In this document: one piece after another, positions 32,925 through 40,609 of the stretch
How the letters are laid out: each line of letters opens with the position of its first letter
How positions within the stretch are numbered: the stretch's first letter is position 1
Assembly: GCA_022820805.1 (NCBI GenBank)
Contig: JAJEEV010000014.1
Span: 1-64,000 of the forward strand
Origin: Acidimicrobiia bacterium
GTDB taxonomy: Bacteria; Actinomycetota; Acidimicrobiia; Acidimicrobiales; Aldehydirespiratoraceae
Direction of reading: 5' to 3'
DNA: 64,000 nt
The notes under the pieces: model-generated
Seen by the model: the letters and a program-made list of their open reading frames with translations, nothing else
Databases searched by the model: none
What the model was told of the DNA's origin: nothing
Translations under genes and position numbers: made by a program

Positions 32925-33716
32925 GTGCAGACCGAAACCGAATCGACGCAATCAGGGACGCTCGACGAGCAGTCGGGCCTGCCGGTCAGCCGGGTGCTGC
33001 CCGCCTACCAGCAGGTCGCCAACCAGCTGCAGGAGCTGATCATGAAGGGAACGCTCGCAGTGGGCGAGCGCCTCCCGGCCGAGGGTGAGATGGCCGTGCA
33101 GTTCGGGGTCAGCCGCAGCACGGTCCGCGAGGCCCTGCGAGGCCTGTCGTCGCAGAGCCTGGTCCAGACCAAGCGGGGCGTGAACGGCGGGACGTTCGTC
33201 GCGGAACCCTCGGCAGAGCACGTCCAGACCTACCTGGAGACCACCATCGGGCTCCTGTCGGGCGCCGATGTGGTGTCGGTCGACGAGATCCTCGAGGCTC
33301 GGGAGTTGATCGAGGTGCCCTCGGCTCGGCTGGCCGCCCTGCGGGGCGACGGCGAGCAGGTCCAGCGCCTGAAGGCCACTCTGGACACGGGCGCCGAGGT
33401 CGATCTGGCCGCGGACTTCGAGGGACACCGAGACTTCCACGTAGCGGTCATGGAGGCTTCGGGCAACCGGCTGCTGGAGGTGATCGCCCGCCCGATGTTC
33501 AGCGTGCTCCGGACCCGTTTCGTGCGGGATCGGGCCTCGCCGGAGTTCTGGTCCGCAGTCGATGTCGATCATCGGGACATCTGCGACGCCATCGCGGCCG
33601 GCGACGCGGAGGGCTCAGCCAGGCTGATGCACAACCACCTCGAGCGGCTGCGGTCCATGTACGAGCGCACCGACCGGGTCGCCCCTCCCGAGATCGATGG
33701 AGGGACCGCCCGCTAG
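32925..33716 (+). CDS. GntR-family transcriptional regulator, FadR subfamily
   Basis: 263 aa, GTG start. The N-terminal winged helix (about 25-100) shows VANQLQELIMKGTLAVGERLPAEGEMAVQFGVSRSTVREALRGL with the recognition helix SRSTVREALR. The C-terminal all-helical FCD domain has DFHVAVMEASGN, VDHRDICDAIAAGD and MHNHLERL, whose Asp and His residues usually bind a metal and a carboxylate effector. FadR-type proteins bind palindromes with a GTNNNAC core. GTCTGAC, the core found at six sites in this window, fits that rule, so this is the leading candidate for the local regulator. No other DNA-binding regulator is seen in the catabolic region. Confidence 0.92.
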   Translation: MQTETESTQSGTLDEQSGLPVSRVLPAYQQVANQLQELIMKGTLAVGERLPAEGEMAVQFGVSRSTVREALRGLSSQSLVQTKRGVNGGTFVAEPSAEHVQTYLETTIGLLSGADVVSVDEILEARELIEVPSARLAALRGDGEQVQRLKATLDTGAEVDLAADFEGHRDFHVAVMEASGNRLLEVIARPMFSVLRTRFVRDRASPEFWSAVDVDHRDICDAIAAGDAEGSARLMHNHLERLRSMYERTDRVAPPEIDGGTAR

Positions 33717-33766
33717 GAGGCCGAGTTCCGCTGCCAGCTTCGTGAGGCGGGCGGCGGTCGAGCCGC

Positions 33767-34588
33767 TCAGGGCCGGGCGGTGCGGTCCAGGAAGTCGAGC
33801 AGGATCCGGTTGAACTCCTCGGGCTGCTCGTAGTAGGGCGCGTGCGACGCCGCGTCGATCACGGCCAGCTCCGAGGTGGCCAGCAGCTCGTGGGCGGCCA
33901 GCCCGGTCTCCAGCGGCACGGCCCGCTCCTGCCGCCCCCAGATCAGCTGGATCGGCGGTCCGTTCTCCAGCGCCGCCAGCCTGGGTCCGATGACGTCGTC
34001 GTCGATGTGGTCGGCGACGTAGTCCGAGATCTGGCGGAACGACTCGGCCGCGCCGGGGGAGTTGTTGATGAGGCACTCCTCGGCGAGCCACTCGTCGGTG
34101 ACCATGGCCTCATCGTGAAGAAGCAGTCGCAGCTTGCGCTCGGTGCCCTCGCGGGAGGCGTCCCTCAGCCGCCCGCGGGTGCCGGCCCGACGCTCGGCGC
34201 CCCAGGGGATCATCCCGATGCTGCCGACGAGCACCAGCGCCCGTACCCGCTCCGGGCGCTCGCAGGCGAGGGTGGCCACCGCGTGGCCGCCCAGCGACGT
34301 TCCCACCAGCACCGCGGTCCCGGCGCCGATCACGTCGAGGAAGCCGTCGAGGAAGCGGGCGTAACCGGGCACCGTGTAGTCCGGCCCGTCGCCCTTCTGG
34401 GCCAGTCCGTGGCCGGGCAGGTCCACCGCATGCACATGCCAGCCCGCGGCGGCCAGGGGATCGACGTTGCGCTGCCAGCGGTCGGCGCGGGCCCCGACAC
34501 CGTGGACCAGCACCAGGTGGTCGTCACCGCCGCCCGCGGCGAGCACGCGGGTGAGCACCCCGCCGGCCTCAACCGGATACTGGATCAA
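33767..34588 (-). CDS. Alpha/beta hydrolase (MhpC-like) 2
   Basis: 273 aa from a TTG at 34588; a downstream GTG in VEAGG is an alternative. Fold signatures: LVLVHGVGARADRW for the oxyanion hole, VDLPGHGLAQK, nucleophile elbow GTSLGG, an acidic residue after LIWGRQERAVP and catalytic His in DAASHAPYYEQPEEF. The family covers meta-cleavage-product hydrolases, esterases and haloperoxidase-like enzymes. It lies convergent to the GntR gene and divergent from a second hydrolase at 34639, both inside the proposed regulon. Confidence 0.86.
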   Translation of the reverse strand: MIQYPVEAGGVLTRVLAAGGGDDHLVLVHGVGARADRWQRNVDPLAAAGWHVHAVDLPGHGLAQKGDGPDYTVPGYARFLDGFLDVIGAGTAVLVGTSLGGHAVATLACERPERVRALVLVGSIGMIPWGAERRAGTRGRLRDASREGTERKLRLLLHDEAMVTDEWLAEECLINNSPGAAESFRQISDYVADHIDDDVIGPRLAALENGPPIQLIWGRQERAVPLETGLAAHELLATSELAVIDAASHAPYYEQPEEFNRILLDFLDRTARP

Positions 34589-34638
34589 GCCCTGGTTCCC
34601 TCCGCTGGCCGGGTCAAGGCCGCTACTGTACGCCGCCT

Positions 34639-35478
34639 ATGACGGCAGCCTTCAACACCAGGTTCATACGGGCGGGCGGGTTCCGCACCCGCCTGATCGA
34701 GGCCGGGGAGCCGGGCCGGCCCGCGGTGGTGCTGGTCCACGACGGGGCCTACGGCACCGACGCCGCGCTGTGCTGGGACGGGGTCATCGACCAGCTCGCC
34801 ACCGACCACCACGTGATCGCCCCCGACCTCATCGGCTGGGGCGGGACCGACAAGGTCTGCTACTTCGACCGGTCGCCCTACGACTACCGCCTCGAGCATC
34901 TGGCCGCGATGTGCGAGGTCCTCGGGCTCGACGAGCCGGTGTTCTTCGCGGGGAGCTCCTTCGGGGCCGAGATCGTGGCGCGGGGGACGGCGGAGCCCCG
35001 ATGGGGGTGGAACGTGAGGGCCGCGGTGGCCATTGCCGGCACCGGCGGCCGCCTCTACCGGGTGCCGGGCGGGATCGAGCGCCTCAGCGACTACTCGCCC
35101 AGCCTCGATGCCGCCGCCCGGCTCACCGCCATGCTGGTCAGCAGGGCCGACGGCATGGACGACCACTTCCAGCGCCGCTTCGACAACAGCATGATCCCCG
35201 GCCACTGGGAGGCCCTCAGCGCCCTGCACGTCCGCAATCCTGCTGCAGGGCCCCGCACCAGCACCGACGACTGGCCCGAGCCGCTGCGGCACTGCTCGAC
35301 GCCGATCCTGTGGGTGGAGGGAGCCGACGATCCGCTGCTCGAGAAGGGGTGGGCCGCCAACATGGCCGAGTTGGGCGACTCGTTCTCGTCGACGGTGGTT
35401 CCCGGGGGCCACGAACCCAACCTCGAGCATCCCGTCGAGGTCGGCCGGCTGATCCGGGACTACTTCGCTCGTAACTGA
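34639..35478 (+). CDS. Alpha/beta hydrolase 3
   Basis: 279 aa, ATG start about 9 nt after a TACTGT box. It has VVLVHDGAYG in place of the usual HG oxyanion motif, APDLIGWGGTD, nucleophile elbow GSSFGAE (Gly-x-Ser-x-Gly), ILWVEGADDPL and the terminal catalytic His in VPGGHEPNLEHPVEV. The unusual HD instead of HG is worth noting, because it could change the oxyanion hole. It lies back to back with hydrolase 2 across 50 bp and tail to tail with the haem-oxygenase-fold gene. Confidence 0.84.
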   Translation: MTAAFNTRFIRAGGFRTRLIEAGEPGRPAVVLVHDGAYGTDAALCWDGVIDQLATDHHVIAPDLIGWGGTDKVCYFDRSPYDYRLEHLAAMCEVLGLDEPVFFAGSSFGAEIVARGTAEPRWGWNVRAAVAIAGTGGRLYRVPGGIERLSDYSPSLDAAARLTAMLVSRADGMDDHFQRRFDNSMIPGHWEALSALHVRNPAAGPRTSTDDWPEPLRHCSTPILWVEGADDPLLEKGWAANMAELGDSFSSTVVPGGHEPNLEHPVEVGRLIRDYFARN

Positions 35479-35497
35479 CGCCCGCTCGGGCCGTGGC

Positions 35498-36235
35498 TCA
35501 GCGCCAGCGCTCGTAGGCGGGGTCCTCCAGGAAGAAGGCCCGGTGCATGCCGTCGAAGGCCAGCCACTGCAGGTCGATGCTGGTGACCACCGCGTCCAGC
35601 ACCGACTCCTGGGTGTGGGCGTCGTTGGCGTAGCGGCTCACCACCACCGCACCGATGTCGCCGTGGCCCTCCTCGATCTCGGAGGCGTGCAGCTCCCAGA
35701 AGAGCAGGTCGGACGCACCCCGCTCGAAGCCGTAGTGCTCCAGCAGCCCCTCGATGATGATGTCGTTGCGGCGGGCCGAAGCGCCCTCGATGAAGGCGAT
35801 GCCCGCGATCGCCGCGAGCCAGTCGCCCTTGTAGGCGAGGTGGTAGCGCCAGTGAACGAACGCCTTGCACTCGGGGATGGTCGGGTTGTTGTCGAGGTCG
35901 TCCTGGGTGAGTCCGAAGGCCTGGGCGTGCTCGAGGAAGACGTTGAGGTGGCGCTCGGTGCCCGACTCGGTGCCGGCTCCCTCCTCCAGGATCACGTCCT
36001 CGAACAGGTGGTGGAAGATGTCGGGGTCCTCGGGGCACTTGGCGAAGATCGCGCAGTCGGCCTGGGGCGAGGGCCGGGGGCCGATCTGGTAGAAGTTCCT
36101 CAGGAACCCGGCGATGGCAGCCCGCGACGCCCTCCCCGAACGGATCTCGTCGACGAGCGGGTGCTCCTTGATGTGGCGGGCCTCGACGATCTCGTTGATC
36201 TCGTCAACCAGTTCCAGGGCGGTCCGGTTGGTCAT
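35498..36235 (-). CDS. Haem-oxygenase-fold (PqqC/TenA/HDO-like) protein
   Basis: 245 aa. An all-helical protein of the PqqC/TenA/CADD type. Candidate metal ligands in order are Glu85 (EEGAGTE), His96 (ERHLNVF), Glu150 (AFIEGAS), His183, Glu188 and His191 (ELHASEIEEGH). That is the Glu-His-Glu-His-acid-His order of haem-oxygenase-like di-iron oxidases, though the His183-to-acid spacing is one residue off the common H-x3-D-x2-H. If metal-bound it would oxidise C-N or C-C bonds with O2. Alternatives are a cofactorless PqqC-like oxidase or a structural TenA relative. Divergent from the second Rieske gene; site F lies between them. Confidence 0.72.
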   Translation of the reverse strand: MTNRTALELVDEINEIVEARHIKEHPLVDEIRSGRASRAAIAGFLRNFYQIGPRPSPQADCAIFAKCPEDPDIFHHLFEDVILEEGAGTESGTERHLNVFLEHAQAFGLTQDDLDNNPTIPECKAFVHWRYHLAYKGDWLAAIAGIAFIEGASARRNDIIIEGLLEHYGFERGASDLLFWELHASEIEEGHGDIGAVVVSRYANDAHTQESVLDAVVTSIDLQWLAFDGMHRAFFLEDPAYERWR

Positions 36236-36274
36236 GGCTCCCTCCGTTTCAGGGACAGGTCAGGGACTCGGCGG

Positions 36275-36331
36275 ACAATACATCAGACGTATAGCCGGCG
36301 TTTGACGGACCCCTCGGTCCGTTCCTACCCT
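36275..36331. promoter_or_regulatory. Site F: divergent promoter region with operator, HDO-like gene / Rieske 2
   Basis: The palindrome variant CAATACATCAGACGTAT is at 36276-36292. To the right, TTGACG (36302-36307), 18 bp and TACCCT (36326-36331) form a promoter whose -10 ends 6 nt before the GTG at 36338, so this transcript is probably leaderless. On the reverse strand TATTGT (36280-36275) abuts the palindrome, as at site E. Confidence 0.65.
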
Positions 36332-36337
36332 GCAAGC

Positions 36338-37450
36338 GTGTTCGAGGTGGGCCCGACCGGCTTGATGGACCCCGCGGTGTACCGGTCCGAGGCCTTCTAT
36401 GCGGCCGAACTGGAGTGGGTGTTCGGCGGTAGCTGGATGTTCGTCGCTCACGAGCGCTGGCTCCCCGAGCCGGGAGACTTCGTGGCCGAGACGATCGGGT
36501 TGGAGCCGGTCGTGGTGGTGAGAGGCGCCGACGGCGGCCTGCGGGCCTTCGCCAACGTGTGCCCGCACCGGGCGAGCCTGCTGGTCGAGGGGCGGGGCAA
36601 CTGCGGCCGGCGCCTGGTGTGCCCCTACCACGGCTGGACCTACGAGCTCGACGGCCGGCTAACCGGGATCCCCCGCCGGAGCCTGTTCGCCACACCGCTG
36701 GACCCCTCGCAGCTGGGGCTCACCGAGCTGCGGCTCGACGCCTGGGAGGGCCTGGTCTTCGTAAACGTCAGCGGCGACGCGCCCGAACTGCTCGACTACC
36801 TCGAGGACATCCCCGAGCTGCTCGGCGGCCACGACATCGCCGGCATGGGGCTCGGCGCGTCGCTCGACGATCCGATCGCGGCCAACTGGAAGCTGGTGAT
36901 GGACAACGCCATCTGCGACTATCACCTGTCCATCGTCCACGAGGGCTCGATCGCGGCGCTGGTCGACCTCGACGGGCTCACCGAGCAGGCCGGGGTCACC
37001 ACCGCCGTGGCTGCCGTTCCCTGGAGGGAGTCCGAGCTGCCGGCCGAGCCCCGCCCCGGTCTGGCGGGGAAGGCGGCCCGGGGCTCGCTGGGCTGCTACG
37101 TCTTCCCGAATCTGCACGTGATCGGCTTCCCCACCGGCGGGGCCACCGTCATGTGGTGGACCCCGACCAGCCACACCACCACCCGGGCTCGGGTGCTGAG
37201 CCTCTCACATGATGCCGACGACGACGTGCGGGCCGGAACCGAGCTGCTGTCGAGGGTCCAGCGCGAGGACTTCGACGTGTGCGAGAGGATGCAGCGGGGC
37301 GTGCAGTCGGCCCACTACCGGCCCGGTCCCCGCCACGATGCCGAGCTGCGGGTGACCGTGTTCCAGCGCCGGCTGCTGGAGATGGTGGGCTCGGTGCTGG
37401 CGCCTGCCGACCCGTCCGGCGCCTCGGAGCTGACCGGTGTGGCGCGGTGA
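36338..37450 (+). CDS. Rieske non-haem iron oxygenase, alpha subunit 2
   Basis: 370 aa from the GTG at 36338. Rieske ligands CPHRAS and CPYHGWTYEL are intact; the catalytic domain has NWKLVMDNAICDYHLSIVHEGS with the mononuclear-iron His residues. The C-terminal part matches Rieske 1 (MWWTPTSHTTTRARVLS, VQREDFDVCERMQRGVQS, FQRRLLEMV), so the two are paralogues within one regulon. The stop overlaps the MaoC start (GTGA). Electron-transfer partners are not in the window. Confidence 0.92.
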   Translation: MFEVGPTGLMDPAVYRSEAFYAAELEWVFGGSWMFVAHERWLPEPGDFVAETIGLEPVVVVRGADGGLRAFANVCPHRASLLVEGRGNCGRRLVCPYHGWTYELDGRLTGIPRRSLFATPLDPSQLGLTELRLDAWEGLVFVNVSGDAPELLDYLEDIPELLGGHDIAGMGLGASLDDPIAANWKLVMDNAICDYHLSIVHEGSIAALVDLDGLTEQAGVTTAVAAVPWRESELPAEPRPGLAGKAARGSLGCYVFPNLHVIGFPTGGATVMWWTPTSHTTTRARVLSLSHDADDDVRAGTELLSRVQREDFDVCERMQRGVQSAHYRPGPRHDAELRVTVFQRRLLEMVGSVLAPADPSGASELTGVAR

Positions 37451-37971
37451 CCGTGAAACCGGGCTGGGAGGGCCGCTACTTCGAGGACTTCGAGGTGGGC
37501 GACATCTACCGGCATCCGCTGGGCCGAACGATCAGCGAGGTGGACAACACCTGGTTCACGCTGCTGACCTGCAACACCAACATGATGCACTTCAACCGCC
37601 ACTACGCCGAGGGGTCCGAGTTCGGGAAGCTGCTGGTCAACTCGGGGCTGACTCTGGCCCTGGTGCTGGGCCAGTCGGTGTCCGACGTGAGCCAGCAGGC
37701 CATGGCCAACCTCGGCTTCGACGAGGTGCGCTTCACCCATCCCGTCTTCGTGGGCGACACGCTCTACGCCGAGAGCATCGTGCTGGCGGTGCGCGAGTCG
37801 GCGTCCCGGCCCCACGCCGGCATAGTCAAGGTGCGCACACGGGGCCTCAACCAGGACGGCGACGAGTGCCTCAGCTACGTCCGCAGCGCCCTCGTCTACA
37901 AGCGCGGCTGCTCCCACGACGCGCAGCTGTTCCCCGAGGCGGCCCGACCGCTCACCGTCGACGAGGACTGA
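37447..37971 (+). CDS. MaoC-like enoyl-CoA hydratase
   Basis: 174 aa, GTG overlapping the Rieske stop. Hot-dog fold hydratase of the mesaconyl-CoA/beta-methylmalyl type: GRYFEDFEVGDIYRHPLGRTISEVDNTWFTLLTCNTNMMHFNRHYA contains the conserved Asp/Asn and His of the active site, and NSGLTLALVLGQSV, FTHPVFVGDTLYAES follow. It hydrates an alpha,beta-unsaturated CoA thioester, fitting the acyl-CoA dehydrogenase upstream in the region. Its end overlaps the convergent LLM gene by 20 bp. Confidence 0.9.
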   Translation: MTVKPGWEGRYFEDFEVGDIYRHPLGRTISEVDNTWFTLLTCNTNMMHFNRHYAEGSEFGKLLVNSGLTLALVLGQSVSDVSQQAMANLGFDEVRFTHPVFVGDTLYAESIVLAVRESASRPHAGIVKVRTRGLNQDGDECLSYVRSALVYKRGCSHDAQLFPEAARPLTVDED

Positions 37972-39040
37972 GAGCGTCGGCGAAGGCGTCTATCAGCCGG
38001 GACACGTGGCTGCGGTAGGCCGCGGCGGGGTCGCCGGAGGCCCTCGCGCCGGGGTCCGACATCAGCATCGACGGTGTGTGCAGGATCAGCGTGTCGCAGT
38101 CGGCTGCATCGAGCCGCTCGCCGATCCGGGTCTTCACCAGCCCTGCGGGCCCGGCCACCGACAGGCGGTCGATCATCGGGTCGGGCACGGCGGCGGCGGC
38201 CGCCTCCCAGTCGCCATGGCCGACCGCGTCACGGATCGAGGTCGAGGCTCCGACCAGTCCGTAGTGGTCCATCAGCGGCGCATAGGCCGGGTGCTGCGCA
38301 TAGAACGCGATCTGGGAGGCCGCGTTCCGGCGAGCCTGTTCCTCGTCGTCGTCGACCACGACGATCACCATGGCCGCGACCGCTGGAGCGGTGGCCCGCC
38401 CCGCTGAGGCGGCGGCCGCCTCCAGCGTTGGCCGCACCAGCTCGCGCAAGGCCGGCCCGTCGACTATGGGGTGCGCGATGAGGCCGTCTGCGACCGCGCC
38501 GGCCACCTGGAGCATCCTCTGGTTGACGGCCGCCAGCAGGATGGGCACCTCCCGGCGGCGCGGCGGGTAGGCGCTCGGGGTGGCCTCGACGTCCACCCGC
38601 ACATGGCGGCCGCGGTAGCTCACCGGATCCGGCCCCAGCCTCCACAGCGCCCGCACCGACTCGATGACCTCTGCGACCTGGGCGGGAACATCGGTGGGAT
38701 CGGCGCCGAGCCATCGGCGGATCCGAGCGGGCTGCGCGCTGCCCAACCCCAGGATCAGGCGCCCGTCGCTGAGCTCGTCGATGTCGCGGGCCTCGGCCGC
38801 CAGGATCGCGGGGCTGCGACCCAGTGCGTAGGCGATGGCCGACCCGATAGCGACTCGATCGGTGGCGGCGGCGATGGCGGCCATCGGCACGGTGGCCGAG
38901 CGCCAGCTGAACTCGGTGGTCCAGACGCTGTCGAACCCGGCCCGCTCGGCCTCGACGGCGAGGGCCACCGCATCGGAGGGGCCGCACGCCAGGGCCACGC
39001 CGAGACGCGGCCCCGGCCCGCGGCGGGCTGGTTCAGGCAA
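37952..39040 (-). CDS. Luciferase-like monooxygenase/F420-dependent oxidoreductase (LLM 2)
   Basis: 362 aa. LLM barrel: GVALACGPSDAVALAVEAERAGFDSVWTTEFSW, RVAIGSAIAYALGRSPAILAAEARDIDELSDGRLILGLGSA and VPILLAAVNQRMLQVAGAVADGLI, the layout of F420-dependent glucose-6-phosphate dehydrogenase/mer-type oxidoreductases. F420 versus FMN cannot be decided by eye. Its start overlaps the stop of LLM 3 by 8 bp; both belong to a four-gene reverse operon starting at 41656. Confidence 0.86.
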   Translation of the reverse strand: MPEPARRGPGPRLGVALACGPSDAVALAVEAERAGFDSVWTTEFSWRSATVPMAAIAAATDRVAIGSAIAYALGRSPAILAAEARDIDELSDGRLILGLGSAQPARIRRWLGADPTDVPAQVAEVIESVRALWRLGPDPVSYRGRHVRVDVEATPSAYPPRRREVPILLAAVNQRMLQVAGAVADGLIAHPIVDGPALRELVRPTLEAAAASAGRATAPAVAAMVIVVVDDDEEQARRNAASQIAFYAQHPAYAPLMDHYGLVGASTSIRDAVGHGDWEAAAAAVPDPMIDRLSVAGPAGLVKTRIGERLDAADCDTLILHTPSMLMSDPGARASGDPAAAYRSHVSRLIDAFADALSPRRR

Positions 39041-40067
39041 CGCCCAGCAGGGGCATGACGCCCTCGCATATCAGTCGGAGCTGGTTCATCCGGTCGCTCT
39101 CGCTGCGACCCACATAGAACATCCAGCGGTCCAATCCCTGCGACTCCAGCTCCCGCAGCCGGCGGGCCACGTCGGCGGGAGTGCCCCACAGCCCCGGCGC
39201 CCTGGCCACCAGCCACTCGTACAGCCCCAGCTCCCGGGCTCGGGCGATCAGCGCCCGCTCGCGGTTCTCGTCCTGGTACTCCGAGCCCAGGTTGTGGGTG
39301 TCCTCGTTGAACTGCACCAGCGCCGCCCTGAGGTGCTCGGGGATCTGCTTGCCCTCCAGCGTGCCCATGGTCAGCCACTCGGTGCCCACGCCCATGCCCC
39401 GGCCGAGGGCCTCGGTGACGCTGTCGCCGAAGACGATCTCGGAGTTCCACCACAGCTCCAGCTCGCCCGGGTCGCGGCCCGCTGCCTCGCAGCCCTGTTC
39501 GACCAGGCCCTTCACGTAGTCGACGTTGTGGGGCCCGAAGCCCATCGACAGCAGCATCCCGTCGGACACCTCGCAGGCCATGCGCAGCACCCTGGGGCCC
39601 GACACGGGCACGACCACCGGGATGTCCGCGGGGACCGGCAGGTCGGACCACTGCATGCGGAATCTCCGGCCCTGGTAGTCGGCCTCCTCGCCCCGCAGCA
39701 GCGCCTTGAGGGCCAGGATGTAGTCGCGCAACTGGGCCACGGTGGCCGGTCGCAGTCCCACGCCCCACAGGGCGCTGTCGCCGGTGCCGATGCCGCAGGC
39801 GATCCGGCCGGGCGCGATCTCCTCCAGCGACAGCAATGAGGCCGCGGTCACCGAGTGATCCCGCGACAGCGGGTTGGTGACCGAGGTCATGATCCGGGCT
39901 CGCGAGGTCTGGTGGGCGCACAGCGCGGCCACCACGTAGAGCTCGCGGACCAGGGCGGGCGAGTCGGGCAGGCCGATCACGTCCACCCCGGCGTCGTCGC
40001 ACAGCCTCCACCACTCGGGCCCGTCGGAGACGGGACCCTGCTGGAGGACGTTGAGGGCGATCTTCAT
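39033..40067 (-). CDS. Luciferase-like monooxygenase/F420-dependent oxidoreductase (LLM 3)
   Basis: 344 aa, ATG start. Barrel pieces: MKIALNVLQQGPVSDGPEWWRLCDDAGVDVIGLPDSPALVRE, MTSVTNPLSRDHSVTAASLLSLEEIAPGRIACGIGTGDSA and IPVVVPVSGPRVLRMACEVSDGMLLSMGF, as in methylenetetrahydromethanopterin-reductase-like LLM proteins. A longer helical insert follows (QFNEDTHNLGSEYQDENRERALIARARELGLYEW). Encoded between RidA 2 and LLM 2; substrate not predictable. Confidence 0.87.
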   Translation of the reverse strand: MKIALNVLQQGPVSDGPEWWRLCDDAGVDVIGLPDSPALVRELYVVAALCAHQTSRARIMTSVTNPLSRDHSVTAASLLSLEEIAPGRIACGIGTGDSALWGVGLRPATVAQLRDYILALKALLRGEEADYQGRRFRMQWSDLPVPADIPVVVPVSGPRVLRMACEVSDGMLLSMGFGPHNVDYVKGLVEQGCEAAGRDPGELELWWNSEIVFGDSVTEALGRGMGVGTEWLTMGTLEGKQIPEHLRAALVQFNEDTHNLGSEYQDENRERALIARARELGLYEWLVARAPGLWGTPADVARRLRELESQGLDRWMFYVGRSESDRMNQLRLICEGVMPLLGVA

Positions 40068-40105
40068 GCTCGACCGGTGATCGCGGGCGCCTCGGCTGTC
40101 GCCGG

Positions 40106-40555
40106 CTACTTCCTGGAGATCACGGCATCGGCGTCGATCTCGATCATCGCGTCGGGCCGCGCCAGTGCGTGGACCACCACCAGCGTGCTGGCCGGGTAGT
40201 GGTCCTTGTTGAAGAACTCGGCCCGGGCGTCGTGGATCTGGCCGAACTTCTCCTTGGTGAAGGGGGGCGTCATGTACACCCGCACCCGGACGATGTCGTC
40301 GATGGTGCCGCCGAGCGGCTCCAGCGCCGACAGCAGGTTGCGTATGACCTGGCGGGTCTGCTCCTTGATGTCGCCCACGCCCACGACGACGTCGCTGTCG
40401 CCGTCGGTGGCGGTCCGGCCCGACAGGTAGACGAACGTGAGGTCGCCGGCCTCCACCACGACACCTCCGGAGTGGACGAGCTCCCCCACGTCGGAGGTCT
40501 CGAGCGCGCTCCAGCCGGCGCCGATGTTCGGGTTGATGATGGTCTTGTCCACCAT
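40106..40555 (-). CDS. RidA/YjgF-family protein 2
   Basis: 149 aa, ATG with aaggag 10 nt upstream. RidA fold: VYLSGRTATDGD, EQTRQVIRNLLSALEPLGGTIDDIVRVRVYMTPPF, FNKDHYPASTLVVVHALARPDAMIEIDADAVI. Here the segment has Arg in LARPD near the family's catalytic Arg position, so imine/enamine hydrolysis is plausible. It lies between two LLM genes, repeating the LLM-RidA association seen at 18-21 kb. A sequence resembling the operator (ACATCAGACAT, 40550-40562) overlaps its start and is of doubtful meaning. Confidence 0.9.
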   Translation of the reverse strand: MVDKTIINPNIGAGWSALETSDVGELVHSGGVVVEAGDLTFVYLSGRTATDGDSDVVVGVGDIKEQTRQVIRNLLSALEPLGGTIDDIVRVRVYMTPPFTKEKFGQIHDARAEFFNKDHYPASTLVVVHALARPDAMIEIDADAVISRK

Positions 40556-40609
40556 GTCTGATGTTCTCCTTTGCAGGGTCGTCGGGATGACTCGGGGCGG
40601 CGCGAGTAA

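Noticed and set aside
35498-36235. TenA thiaminase II
   Set aside because: No thiamine genes nearby and the EEGAG...H and HASEIEEGH segments fit PqqC/HDO-type proteins better; kept only as an alternative.
40548-40563. Seventh copy of the GTCTGAC operator at the RidA 2 start
   Set aside because: The sequence ACATCAGACAT overlaps the ribosome site and start codon inside an operon, with no promoter boxes around it; not counted with the six intergenic sites.
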